This document shows, piece after piece, positions 9,355 to 17,788 of a DNA stretch of 64,000 nucleotides (the stretch's first letter is position 1; every line of letters starts with the position of its first letter). A program made the position numbers and the translations under genes. The notes beneath the pieces are model-generated. The model saw only the letters and a list, made by a program, of their open reading frames with translations. It did not search any database and was not told where the DNA came from. Source of the stretch: Mesobacillus harenae (GTDB taxonomy: Bacteria > Bacillota > Bacilli > Bacillales > Cytobacillaceae); contig NZ_JABUNR010000019.1 of the NCBI RefSeq assembly GCF_013343715.1, forward strand, positions 1-64,000, read 5' to 3'.

Positions 9355-9431
9355 TTTTTTATAGAAAGATGAATATATTTATATATTAAAAGTAATAGAA
9401 GTACTAGTAGGGCCTGTGGATTTGTGGATAA
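9355..9431 (-). other. oriC unwinding module: DnaA boxes, trios, AT-rich element
   Basis: Read on the minus strand from dnaA towards dnaN: TTATCCACA (9423-9431), a second box AAATCCACA (9415-9423), the GC-rich GGCC (9411-9414), then triplets CTA-CTA-GTA-CTT-CTA-TTA (about 9392-9411) and an AT-only stretch (about 9367-9391). This order of two boxes, GC spacer, DnaA-trios and AT-rich DNA is the basal unwinding system defined in B. subtilis, so strand opening is expected at about 9365-9410. Confidence 0.85.
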
Positions 9432-9450
9432 CTAGGTTTTTCGAAAGGAA

Positions 9451-9482
9451 ACACAGTCTATCCACATGTGGACAGACTGTGT
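9451..9482. repeat. 32-bp near-perfect palindrome with two inverted DnaA boxes
   Basis: Two 16-base arms match at 15 positions with no loop. The centre is TATCCACA-TGTGGACA, two convergent imperfect DnaA boxes (9458-9466 and 9467-9475). It begins 28 bases after the dnaA stop, so as RNA it would form a strong hairpin in dnaA mRNA, possibly attenuating dnaN. Another box-like TTATTCACA lies at 9498-9506. Confidence 0.75.
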
Positions 9483-9510
9483 GTAAACTAGGACGAGTTA
9501 TTCACATTTT

Positions 9511-10857
9511 CTACACTCTTAATTGTTCATTAATTTCTTTAAGTTGCTTTTGAAGAAGCGAATCATTTAAAAGCATCTTTGAGATTTTCTCATGAGCATG
9601 GATGACGGTTGTATGGTCACGGCCTCCAAATTCTTCACCAATTTTAGGCAGAGAAAAGTCTGTCAGCTCTCTTGAAAGGTACATAGCGATCTGCCGGGGA
9701 AACGCGACAGATTTTGTCCTTTTCTTTGCTTTAAAATCTTCAAGCTTCACATTATAAGTTTCTCCAACAAGTTTCTGGATATCAAAGATAGTTATGATTT
9801 TAGGTTTTGAACTAGGGATAATATCCTTCAACGCTTCTGCTGCCAAGTCAGCGTTAATATCTTTATTAATTAACGAAGAGTAGGCAACAACTCTGATTAA
9901 GGCACCTTCAAGTTCACGTATATTCGAATCAATTTGATTTGCGATGTAAAGCATAACTTCGTTTGGAATATCCAGGCCTTCCGCTTTTGCCTTTTTACGA
10001 AGGATTGCGATCCGAGTTTCTAAATCCGGCGGTGTAATATCTGTAATTAAGCCCCATTCAAACCTAGAACGCAGCCGGTCTTCAAGAGTTGGTATTTCCT
10101 TTGGCGGACGGTCACTTGAAATAACAATTTGCTTGCTTTCCTCGTGCAAGGTATTAAAAGTATGGAAGAATTCCTCTTGCGTTTGTTCTTTTCCTGCTAA
10201 AAATTGAATATCATCAATCAGAAGTACGTCAACACTTCTGTATTTATTTCGAAAATCCACTGCCTTGTTATCACGGATGGAGTTAATAAATTCATTGGTG
10301 AATTTTTCAGAAGACAAATAAACCACCTTGGCGGATGGATTATGATCTTGAACATAATGCCCAATTGCATGCATCAGGTGAGTCTTCCCCAAGCCTACTC
10401 CTCCATAAATAAATAAAGGATTGTATGCTTTAGCAGGTGCTTCAGCTACAGCAAGCGATGCTGCATGGGCAAACCGGTTGCCGGAGCCAATTACAAACGT
10501 ATCGAACGTGTACTTGGGATTAAGCATATTGAGAGGAAGTTCTGGCTGATCGATATTTCTCCTTGGCTTTTTAGGAGTAACAGGCATATCCAAGTCTTCT
10601 TCTTTTTGATTTTGCGGAATGATAAACCTGACAGACAGCTCTTCACCGGTAATTTCATCTAAAATGCCAGCTATGAGCTGGGAATATCGCTCTTCAAGCC
10701 AATCTCGAGCAAATTCATTAGGTGCTGTGATCGTAAGCGTATCACCTTGGAGGCTGTGCGCCTTTGTCGATTTTAACCACGTATCATAGCTTGGTTTGCT
10801 GATTTTTTTTTCTATATTGGCCAGAGCTTTATTCCATAAATCCGCAATATTCTCCAA
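9511..10857 (-). CDS. dnaA: chromosomal replication initiator DnaA
   Basis: DnaA binds the boxes at oriC and melts the adjacent DNA. The 448 residues comprise domain I (1-80), a short linker rich in Pro and Lys, the AAA+ domain with Walker A GGVGLGKT at 152-159 and Walker B LLIDDIQFLAGK, and the C-terminal DNA-binding helix-turn-helix with the DnaA signature GGRDHTTVIHAHEKI. The start codon is TTG, as in B. subtilis dnaA, preceded by GAAGGAGGG. Box clusters on both sides imply autoregulation by DnaA. I found no unambiguous sigma-A promoter; a TATACT at 10935-10940 (minus strand) is a weak candidate. Confidence 0.98.
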   Translation of the reverse strand: MENIADLWNKALANIEKKISKPSYDTWLKSTKAHSLQGDTLTITAPNEFARDWLEERYSQLIAGILDEITGEELSVRFIIPQNQKEEDLDMPVTPKKPRRNIDQPELPLNMLNPKYTFDTFVIGSGNRFAHAASLAVAEAPAKAYNPLFIYGGVGLGKTHLMHAIGHYVQDHNPSAKVVYLSSEKFTNEFINSIRDNKAVDFRNKYRSVDVLLIDDIQFLAGKEQTQEEFFHTFNTLHEESKQIVISSDRPPKEIPTLEDRLRSRFEWGLITDITPPDLETRIAILRKKAKAEGLDIPNEVMLYIANQIDSNIRELEGALIRVVAYSSLINKDINADLAAEALKDIIPSSKPKIITIFDIQKLVGETYNVKLEDFKAKKRTKSVAFPRQIAMYLSRELTDFSLPKIGEEFGGRDHTTVIHAHEKISKMLLNDSLLQKQLKEINEQLRV

Positions 10858-11007
10858 TAGATTTCCCTCCTTCTTTGGTCAATTTTTGCCGTAAAAAATA
10901 CAGGTAGCACCTGTTGTACACCCTTAAATCTATAAGTATACAAAACTTTGTATGTGGAAAAACGTATAATAAGGAAAGTAAGCAGATGTTCGACAATATC
11001 CACCACT

Positions 11008-11271
11008 TGTGGACAAGTTTTTACAAACCCCTCTAATAACCTGTCCACAGCTTATCCACAATCTGTGGATAAGCATAAAAGCTATGTTGATTTATTAAGA
11101 GTGAAAACACAAATATAATAACAAATAATGACGCATCACGCAACGGTTTTTAATACTTTATCCACAAACCTCTGCTATTGTGCATGAAATTTGTCCACAG
11201 CCACTGGTTGTGTTAAAAACCTGTCAATATGTCATGTGGATAACAAAAAACCCTGTCGAAAATTGTCCACA
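11008..11271. other. oriC DnaA-box cluster upstream of dnaA
   Basis: Eight DnaA boxes occur in 264 bases. Four are perfect (TTATCCACA or complement): 11052-11060, 11064-11072, 11158-11166 and 11235-11243. Four have one or two changes: 11008-11016, 11041-11049, 11191-11199 and 11263-11271. The first perfect pair forms a 10-bp inverted repeat with a 3-base centre (11051-11073). This corresponds to the incA/incB part of a bipartite bacillus oriC. Confidence 0.9.
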
Positions 11272-11277
11272 GGCAAA

Positions 11278-11308
11278 AAAACAGTGCTTTTTGGAAGAAC
11301 ACTGTTTT
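11278..11308. terminator. hairpin between oriC and rpmH
   Basis: Arms AAAACAGTG and CACTGTTTT (9 bp) with a 13-base loop. A-rich and T-rich flanks would permit termination in either direction, isolating the box field from rpmH transcription. Confidence 0.5.
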
Positions 11309-11395
11309 ATAAAATTTGTGCTGGAAACCATGTAATGATTAAATAAAAATTAAAGGATCAGCAGCAACAATATAAATGATTATGTAAATGCGGTA

Positions 11396-11425
11396 TTGAC
11401 AATTTCCTGGGGAGGTCTTTATAAT
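11396..11425 (+). promoter_or_regulatory. rpmH promoter
   Basis: TTGACA (11396-11401) and TATAAT (11420-11425), both perfect, with an 18-base spacer, about 50 bases before the rpmH start. Confidence 0.85.
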
Positions 11426-11472
11426 TGTAAGGACTGACTTTAACAGCTAATTCCTCAGGGAGGTGTCATATA

Positions 11473-11607
11473 ATGAAAAGAACGTTCCAACCAAATAAAC
11501 GTAAAAGAAGTAAAGTTCACGGTTTCCGCAGCCGCATGAGTTCTGCTACCGGCCGTAGAGTGCTTGCTCGCCGTCGTCAAAAAGGAAGAAAAGTATTATC
11601 TGCTTAG
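11473..11607 (+). CDS. rpmH: ribosomal protein bL34
   Basis: A 44-residue, highly basic protein beginning MKRTFQPNKRKRSK and ending KGRKVLSA, full length for L34 of the large ribosomal subunit. GGGAGGTG precedes the ATG. It is the first gene of the right arm, with a perfect-consensus promoter and an immediate terminator, ahead of rnpA. Confidence 0.98.
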   Translation: MKRTFQPNKRKRSKVHGFRSRMSSATGRRVLARRRQKGRKVLSA

Positions 11608-11608
11608 G

Positions 11609-11635
11609 CCACTGAAACGTCAGTGGTCTTTTTTC
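11609..11635 (+). terminator. rpmH terminator
   Basis: CCACTGA-AACG-TCAGTGG directly after the rpmH stop, followed by TCTTTTTTCTCTTTTT. Partial read-through into rnpA is likely. Confidence 0.85.
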
Positions 11636-11775
11636 TCTTTTTATATAGAAAAGCGAAGCCGACTGACCAGAAACGAGCCGGCAGATTCACCTGTAGTTGA
11701 AAATCGGCTTTAAATATAGATAAGCTGTTTGAAAAGGGATACTAGGAACCACAATGAATTTGAAGGTGAATGTAC

Positions 11776-12138
11776 ATGAGAAAAGAACTTCGCATAAAAA
11801 AAAATAAAGATTTCCAAGAAGCATTTAAAAAAGGGAAGTCTGTTGCGAACCGTCAATTTGTGGTTTATACATTAGGGAAGCCAGAGCAAGAAATGTTCAG
11901 GATCGGTCTTTCAGTGAGTAAAAAAATCGGAAATGCCGTTGTCCGCAATCGAATTAAACGTTATATCCGGCAATCCTTTCTAGAAATTCAGGATCAGGTA
12001 CAAGTTGGAAATGATTATGTTATAATCGCTCGAAAACCTGTTGCTGACATGGATATGCATGACGTGAAAAAAAGTTTGCTTCATGTTTTAAGGGTTGCAA
12101 AGGTTTTGAATAAATCAGTAACTGGTAAGAATGGGTAA
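11776..12138 (+). CDS. rnpA: ribonuclease P protein component
   Basis: The protein subunit of RNase P, which helps the RNA subunit mature tRNA 5' ends. It has 120 residues with the RNR signature (VVRNRIKRYIRQSF) and the conserved KKIGNAV and IIARKP blocks. Two ATGs lie six bases apart; the second (11776) has AAGGTGA at proper spacing, while the first directly abuts it. It follows rpmH as in nearly all bacteria. Confidence 0.96.
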   Translation: MRKELRIKKNKDFQEAFKKGKSVANRQFVVYTLGKPEQEMFRIGLSVSKKIGNAVVRNRIKRYIRQSFLEIQDQVQVGNDYVIIARKPVADMDMHDVKKSLLHVLRVAKVLNKSVTGKNG

Positions 12139-12441
12139 CAATAAAATATTTTGCGTTTTCCTATTTTTTAAAAGCGCTTCATCATAAAAGATGGTAAAAT
12201 AGCATTTGGATTCCTTTTCTATCTAATAAGAAAGATCAAAATTCAGACTCGTTCGTATCTGCTTGCAGTTGCTGGAGAATTTGGTCCGATTGCTTCGAGG
12301 GTGTAATAAAGCCTTATAGGAAGCGAAAATATAAGCCTGTTGCCATAGTGGGGTACTTGCGCTTTTCTTATTATTTGAGAGTCCTGCAGGGACAAGCTCT
12401 TTCCTGTAATGAATACTTAAGCAGTCAGGAGGAAATGACGG
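12139..12441 (+). other. rnpA-yidC spacer
   Basis: A 303-base gap without a supportable gene. A TAAAAT at about 12195 could be the -10 of a yidC promoter. No regulatory peptide of the MifM type is evident. Confidence 0.4.
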
Positions 12442-13218
12442 TTGAAAAAGAGAATACTTCTTTTTGTGGGCCTGCTTTCATTAGTGGTCTTGTTAACAGG
12501 CTGTATGGAATACGATCAGCCAATTACGGAAGAGAGTAAAGGCTTCTGGAATGAATATATTGTATATCCTCTATCTATGCTAATTGTGAAAATGGCTGAG
12601 ATTGCCGGTGGAAGTTATGGATTATCAATTATATTGGTAACAATTTTAATTCGCCTTGTGATCCTGCCACTAATGATCAAGCAAACAAAAAACTCTAAAG
12701 CAATGCAGGCATTACAGCCAGAAATGAAGAAACTTCGTGAAAAATATAGTTCAAAAGATCAGAAAACCCAGCAAAAGCTTCAGCAGGAAACAATGGCATT
12801 GTTTCAAACACATGGGGTAAACCCGCTTGCCGGATGTTTTCCATTAATTGTACAGATGCCAATCTTAATTGGTTTTTATCATGCAATATCCCGTACTAGA
12901 GAGATTGCAGAACATAACTTCTTATGGTTCGACCTTGGTGATAAGGATCCATATTTTATTTTGCCAATCGTTGCTGGTATTACAACGTTTATCCAGCAGA
13001 AAATGATGATGGCTGGAATGGAAAATAATCCGCAAATGGCCATGATGCTTTGGCTGATGCCAATTATGATTGTCGTGTTTGCATTTAGTTTCCCAGCAGC
13101 CTTATCCCTTTATTGGGTAGTTGGTAACTTATTTATGATTATTCAAACCTATTTCATTAAAGGCCCGGACTTAAAGCAAGCAAAGGCGGCCGAAAATGCG
13201 GGAGGAGCCAAAAAGTGA
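12442..13218 (+). CDS. yidC: membrane protein insertase YidC/SpoIIIJ
   Basis: YidC/Oxa1 insertase that places proteins in the membrane with or without Sec; the origin-linked bacillus copy (SpoIIIJ) is also needed for sigma-G activity during sporulation. The 258 residues start with a lipoprotein signal (LLSLVVLLTGC, lipidated Cys21), followed by about five membrane segments. Arg71 (ILIRLVILPL) corresponds to the groove arginine needed for activity. The start is TTG with AGGAGG upstream. It overlaps jag by four bases. Confidence 0.95.
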   Translation: MKKRILLFVGLLSLVVLLTGCMEYDQPITEESKGFWNEYIVYPLSMLIVKMAEIAGGSYGLSIILVTILIRLVILPLMIKQTKNSKAMQALQPEMKKLREKYSSKDQKTQQKLQQETMALFQTHGVNPLAGCFPLIVQMPILIGFYHAISRTREIAEHNFLWFDLGDKDPYFILPIVAGITTFIQQKMMMAGMENNPQMAMMLWLMPIMIVVFAFSFPAALSLYWVVGNLFMIIQTYFIKGPDLKQAKAAENAGGAKK

Positions 13219-13835
13219 AACAGATAACTGCTACAGGACGAACTGTCGAAGAAGCAGTAGAATCAGCTTTAGCTCAATTGCAGACAACAAAAGACCGCAC
13301 AGAAATAACAATCATTGATGAAGGAAAAAAGGGCCTTTTTGGAATATTTGGTTCCCGTCCATCTGTCGTTAAGGTTACAGTGAAGATGGATCCCATTGAA
13401 GAGGCTGCTAGTTATCTAAAATCAGTAGGGGAACAGCTTGGCGCTCCGGTTAATGTAGAGGTAAATCGCGAAGGAAAACAAATTGAGTTTGTTTTAACTG
13501 GCGATAAAATTGCCTTATTAATCGGCAAGCGGGGACAAACCCTTAATTCTTTGCAGTATTTGACCCAGCTGGTTGTCAATCGATATGCTGATCAGTATTT
13601 AACTGTTATAGTTGACGCAGAAGAATACCGGAAGCGCAGAAACGACACGTTAATCCAGCTCGCGCAGCGACTTGCCCAAAAGGCTTTAAAAACTGGTCAA
13701 GATATGGCGCTTGAACCAATGCCGTCGTATGAGCGAAAGATAATCCATTCAGCTTTAATGGGAAATAAAAGAGTGAAAACTTTTTCAGACGGAAATGAGC
13801 CCCATCGTCATATTGTTATTTCCCCTGTAAAATAA
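13215..13835 (+). CDS. jag: RNA-binding protein Jag (KhpB)
   Basis: The 206 residues show a Jag-N domain (1-50, TGRTVEEAVESAL), a KH domain with GKRGQTL, and a C-terminal R3H domain (SYERKIIHSAL with the Arg-x3-His spacing). Jag/KhpB binds RNA with KhpA and affects cell elongation and division in Firmicutes. The GTG start overlaps the yidC stop as GTGA, so the two are translationally coupled. Confidence 0.94.
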   Translation: MKQITATGRTVEEAVESALAQLQTTKDRTEITIIDEGKKGLFGIFGSRPSVVKVTVKMDPIEEAASYLKSVGEQLGAPVNVEVNREGKQIEFVLTGDKIALLIGKRGQTLNSLQYLTQLVVNRYADQYLTVIVDAEEYRKRRNDTLIQLAQRLAQKALKTGQDMALEPMPSYERKIIHSALMGNKRVKTFSDGNEPHRHIVISPVK

Positions 13836-13841
13836 AAAGTG

Positions 13842-13874
13842 AAAATCCAGCTCAAAAATGAGCTGGATTTTTTG
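13842..13874 (+). terminator. jag terminator
   Basis: AATCCAGCTC (13844-13853) and GAGCTGGATT (13860-13869) form a 10-bp stem with a 6-base loop, followed by TTTTGTGTTTT. Confidence 0.9.
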
Positions 13875-14067
13875 TGTTTTGTTTTAGGATTAAATAAATC
13901 ATACTTTTTTTATGATATAAGATGAAACCAAATTTCCGTTGTCCAGTTGTACTTTGATAGTCCTCTCAAGAATCTGATGTAATACTAGTAATTTTGCCTT
14001 TATTACGGAATTTTTTTAAAAGAAGAGCACCTAAACAAGAAATAGACTAGTGAATCGGGTTTTATTG

Positions 14068-14122
14068 TTATTCACATGTGGATAAGTTAAAATAAAGGAT
14101 AGTGTTTTCCGTTTGTGGATAA
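14068..14122. other. DnaA-box cluster in the jag-mnmE gap
   Basis: Three boxes: TTATTCACA (14068-14076, one mismatch), TGTGGATAA (14077-14085, perfect, abutting the first in inverted orientation) and TGTGGATAA (14114-14122, perfect). B. subtilis has an oriC-proximal DnaA-box cluster at jag-trmE, so this looks like its counterpart. Confidence 0.75.
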
Positions 14123-14174
14123 GGTTAAAACTAAACAAAGTTTCTTGAAAAGATAAGAAACTATAATTTTTTTA

Positions 14175-14256
14175 CATTGACTACCGTTTAGCTCCGGCGC
14201 CTGTCCCCTCGAATCAGCGCATATCGGGGCTGTTCACGGCGCTTGCGCTTTTGTTC
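14175..14256 (+). repeat. intergenic repeat family A, short copy
   Basis: Starts CATTGACTACCG and ends GGCGCTTGCGCTTTTG, with inner arms CCCC and GGGG around 14214-14229. It shares both ends with the 21792-21928 copy but lacks the middle hairpin. Confidence 0.8.
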
Positions 14257-14344
14257 TATAAATTCTCTATGGTATTCTAATGGCTTGGGAAATAAAGATT
14301 GTAGTTCATGTTAGATTAGGTTCTAACCAAAAAGGGTGAAAAAA

Positions 14345-15730
14345 ATGGAGTTTGATACAATTACGGCAATTTCCACTCCAATGGGCGAAGGTGCAATAGC
14401 CATCGTTCGCCTAAGTGGAGATGATGCAATAAAAATAGCAGATAAGCTTTTTACAGGAGTAGGAAGCAAAAAGTTGTCTGATATGGGTTCCCATACTATC
14501 CATTACGGTCATATAGTGGATCCAAAGACTGGACAAACTGCAGAGGAAGTTATGGTTTCTGTTATGAAAGGGCCTAAGACTTTCACTAAAGAAGATGTAG
14601 TAGAAATCAACTGCCATGGCGGACTAGTTTCGGTAAATCGAGTGCTTCAGCTTGTTCTTAACCAAGGTGCTCGACTTGCTGAACCAGGGGAGTTTACGAA
14701 GCGTGCGTTTCTTAATGGGCGAATTGATTTATCGCAGGCAGAGGCAGTTATTGACCTAATTAGAGCCAAAACAGATCGTGCTATGAATGTGGCACTCGGT
14801 CAAATGGAAGGCAGGTTGTCGAGGCTGATTAGAAGGCTAAGACAAGAGATTCTTGAAACACTAGCCCATGTGGAAGTAAATATTGATTATCCAGAATACG
14901 ATGATGTCGAAGAAATGACCCATAAAATGCTTTTAGAAAAAGCTAAGTTTGTACGGGATGAATTGCAGAAGCTTTTGCAAACCAGCCAGCAGGGAAAAAT
15001 TTTGCGAGAAGGTCTGTCGACGGTCATTGTTGGACGGCCTAATGTTGGAAAGTCATCTCTTTTAAATAGCCTTGTTCAAGAGAATAAAGCGATTGTTACG
15101 GATATTCCCGGAACAACCAGGGATGTAATTGAAGAATACGTAAATATCAGGGGAGTACCCCTGCGGCTTCTAGATACGGCAGGGATCCGGGAAACCGAGG
15201 ATATAGTCGAACGAATCGGTGTAGAACGTTCGCGTCAGGTACTAAAAGAAGCGGATTTGATTTTGCTCGTTCTTAATTATTCTGATGGACTAACCTATGA
15301 GGATGAAAACATTTTTAAAGCGGTCGAGGGAATGGACGTTATAGTGATCGTGAATAAAACTGATTTACCTCAGAAGATCGATATGGATCGTGTAAAGGAA
15401 TTATCTGAGCAACACAAAATTGTGACTACATCACTGCTTGAAGATTTAGGAATAGATGAGTTGGAGGAAGCAATCTCTTCACTGTTTTTTTCAGGCTCAA
15501 TTGAAGCAGGAGATATGACATACGTTTCAAACAGCAGGCATATTGCTTTGTTAAACCACGCATTTAACGCTGTTGAAGAAGCGATTAATGGTGTCGAGAT
15601 GGGGACGCCGATTGATATTGTTCAGATTGATTTAACACGTACATGGGAACTGCTGGGTGAAGTTATTGGTGAAAGTGTACATGAAAGCTTAATTGACCAG
15701 TTATTTTCTCAATTCTGTCTAGGAAAATAA
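14345..15730 (+). CDS. mnmE: tRNA modification GTPase MnmE
   Basis: MnmE with MnmG makes cmnm5U34 on tRNAs. The 461 residues have the N-terminal tetrahydrofolate-binding domain, a helical domain and an inserted G domain with GRPNVGKS (230-237), the DIPGTTRD switch and NKTD, and end in the catalytic C-terminal motif FCLGK. The ATG at 14345 has AAGGGTG seven bases upstream and gives the B. subtilis-like start MEFDTITAIS; an in-frame GTG three codons earlier lacks a site. mnmG follows by 42 bases. Confidence 0.97.
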   Translation: MEFDTITAISTPMGEGAIAIVRLSGDDAIKIADKLFTGVGSKKLSDMGSHTIHYGHIVDPKTGQTAEEVMVSVMKGPKTFTKEDVVEINCHGGLVSVNRVLQLVLNQGARLAEPGEFTKRAFLNGRIDLSQAEAVIDLIRAKTDRAMNVALGQMEGRLSRLIRRLRQEILETLAHVEVNIDYPEYDDVEEMTHKMLLEKAKFVRDELQKLLQTSQQGKILREGLSTVIVGRPNVGKSSLLNSLVQENKAIVTDIPGTTRDVIEEYVNIRGVPLRLLDTAGIRETEDIVERIGVERSRQVLKEADLILLVLNYSDGLTYEDENIFKAVEGMDVIVIVNKTDLPQKIDMDRVKELSEQHKIVTTSLLEDLGIDELEEAISSLFFSGSIEAGDMTYVSNSRHIALLNHAFNAVEEAINGVEMGTPIDIVQIDLTRTWELLGEVIGESVHESLIDQLFSQFCLGK

Positions 15731-15772
15731 CCCAAGGGTTTAGTGAAATTATATAGTGAAGGAGACAGTTAG

Positions 15773-17653
15773 ATGCAATATGAAGCGGGCAACTATGATG
15801 TAGTTATTATTGGAGGCGGCCATGCTGGCTGTGAAGCAGCGTTGGCATCAGCCAGAATGGGTGCCAAAACCGTGATGATTACAATAAATCTCGACATGAT
15901 CGCGTTTATGCCTTGTAACCCGTCAATCGGCGGTCCTGCCAAAGGAATTGTTGTTAGAGAAATTGATGCCCTTGGCGGTGAAATGGCAAAAAATATTGAT
16001 AAAACATATATCCAGATGAGAATGCTTAATACAGGTAAGGGACCTGCAGTTCGGGCTCTAAGGGCGCAGGCAGATAAATTTTTATATCAAAATGAAATGA
16101 AAAAAACGCTTGAGGATGAGCCAAACCTTACGCTGATTCAGGGAATGGTAGAAAGTCTTATTGTAGAAGAAGGAGTCTGCAAGGGTGTTGTGACAATGAC
16201 AGGGGCTGTCTATAATGCGAAAACAGTCGTTATTACGACAGGGACATTTTTACGCGGAGAGATTATATTAGGCGAACTAAAATATTCAAGCGGTCCGAAT
16301 AACCAGCAGCCGTCCATCAAACTTTCTGAACACTTAGAGGAACTGGGCTTTGATCTTGTTCGATTTAAAACAGGAACACCACCGCGTGTAGACAGCCAAT
16401 CAATTGATTATTCCAAAACTGAAATTCAGCCTGGTGATGATAACCATGTAGCTTTTTCCTATGAAACAACGAAGTTTATTACAGAACAGCTTCCATGCTG
16501 GTTAACGTATACGAATGAACAAACTCACCAGTTGATAGATGATAACCTGCACAGATCACCGATGTATTCCGGCATGATTAAAGGAACAGGGCCGCGTTAT
16601 TGCCCTTCAATCGAGGATAAAGTCGTGCGCTTTAACGATAAACCGCGCCATCAGATTTTCCTAGAGCCTGAAGGCAGAAACACTCAGGAAGTATATGTAC
16701 AGGGCCTATCAACAAGCCTTCCCGAAGATGTGCAGCAAAAAATTCTAAAAACAATTCCTGGCCTTGAAAACGTTCAAATGATGAGGGCTGGTTATGCAAT
16801 TGAATATGATGCAATTGTTCCTACTCAGCTTTGGCCTACACTAGAAACCAAGGTCGTTAAAAATCTCTACACAGCAGGACAAATTAATGGTACCTCCGGT
16901 TATGAAGAGGCTGCCGGCCAGGGCATTATGGCGGGAATTAATGCAGGTCGTAAAGCATTAGACAAAGAACCAGTTATTTTGAGCCGTTCCGATGCATATA
17001 TAGGTGTGCTAATTGATGATTTGGTTACCAAAGGTACCTCCGAACCGTACCGCCTGTTGACATCAAGGGCAGAATACCGCTTATTGCTCAGGCACGACAA
17101 CGCTGATTTGCGGCTTACAGAACTTGGTTATCAAATTGGTATGATTAAAGACGAACGGTACAACCGTTTTCTTGAAAAAAGAGCTGCCATTGAAGCGGAG
17201 AAAAAGCGGCTTCGCTCTGTGATCATTAAACCATCTAAAGAAGCTCAGGAATTAGTGCAATCAATGGGTGGAAGTGAGCTTAAGGATGGTATAAGGGCTT
17301 CAGACTTGATTAAACGGCCAGAGATGTCATACGAACATATCAAGCAGCTAACTCCTCCAGAAGAAGATATTGATGCTGATATTACCGAACAAGTTGAAAT
17401 TCAAATTAAGTATGAAGGCTATATTGAAAAATCTTTACAGCAAGTGGATCGCCTGAAAAAGATGGAAGACAAAAAAATTCCGGAAAATATTGATTATAAA
17501 GCAATTAATGGCTTGGCTACTGAAGCTAAACAAAACCTTAATGAGGTAAGGCCACTCTCAATCGCTCAAGCATCAAGAATATCCGGTGTAAACCCTGCAG
17601 ATATCTCAATTTTGCTCGTCTATATTGAACAAGGCAAAATTGCTAAAATTTAA
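15773..17653 (+). CDS. mnmG: tRNA uridine-5-carboxymethylaminomethyl modification enzyme MnmG
   Basis: FAD-dependent partner of MnmE (GidA). The 626 residues have the FAD-binding GGGHAG at 14-19, the family signatures CNPSIGGPAKG and GTSGYEEAAGQG, and the helical C-terminal domain that contacts tRNA and MnmE. A strong ribosome site (GAAGGAGA) precedes the ATG. The order mnmE-mnmG-rsmG-noc is the bacillus norm. Confidence 0.98.
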   Translation: MQYEAGNYDVVIIGGGHAGCEAALASARMGAKTVMITINLDMIAFMPCNPSIGGPAKGIVVREIDALGGEMAKNIDKTYIQMRMLNTGKGPAVRALRAQADKFLYQNEMKKTLEDEPNLTLIQGMVESLIVEEGVCKGVVTMTGAVYNAKTVVITTGTFLRGEIILGELKYSSGPNNQQPSIKLSEHLEELGFDLVRFKTGTPPRVDSQSIDYSKTEIQPGDDNHVAFSYETTKFITEQLPCWLTYTNEQTHQLIDDNLHRSPMYSGMIKGTGPRYCPSIEDKVVRFNDKPRHQIFLEPEGRNTQEVYVQGLSTSLPEDVQQKILKTIPGLENVQMMRAGYAIEYDAIVPTQLWPTLETKVVKNLYTAGQINGTSGYEEAAGQGIMAGINAGRKALDKEPVILSRSDAYIGVLIDDLVTKGTSEPYRLLTSRAEYRLLLRHDNADLRLTELGYQIGMIKDERYNRFLEKRAAIEAEKKRLRSVIIKPSKEAQELVQSMGGSELKDGIRASDLIKRPEMSYEHIKQLTPPEEDIDADITEQVEIQIKYEGYIEKSLQQVDRLKKMEDKKIPENIDYKAINGLATEAKQNLNEVRPLSIAQASRISGVNPADISILLVYIEQGKIAKI

Positions 17654-17788
17654 AAATGAGTAACTTAAATTGAGATAGAAGTTTTAAAAATTGGCTCTCT
17701 GTGAATTGTATGGTTGAACTTGGCGACTTGTTATTTAACATAGGATTTTACCAGAGCCTAAAAATTAAGCTCAGAAAGGATTGCCCGG

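Larger units (their letters stand above)
10858..11472. other. dnaA-rpmH origin region
   Basis: This 615-base gap between divergent dnaA and rpmH holds the upstream DnaA-box field, a hairpin and the rpmH promoter, each listed separately. It contains no gene that I can support. Confidence 0.85.
13836..14344 (+). other. jag-mnmE spacer
   Basis: A 509-base gap with the jag terminator, a DnaA-box cluster and one short-form copy of intergenic repeat family A. No gene is supportable here. Confidence 0.8.

Noticed and set aside
12165..12183. CcpA cre site upstream of yidC (TTAAAAGCGCTTCAT)
   Set aside because: It differs from the consensus at key flanking positions and has no metabolic rationale here.
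12348..12539. 63-codon frame overlapping the start of yidC
   Set aside because: It overlaps the yidC signal sequence in another frame and has no plausible ribosome site.
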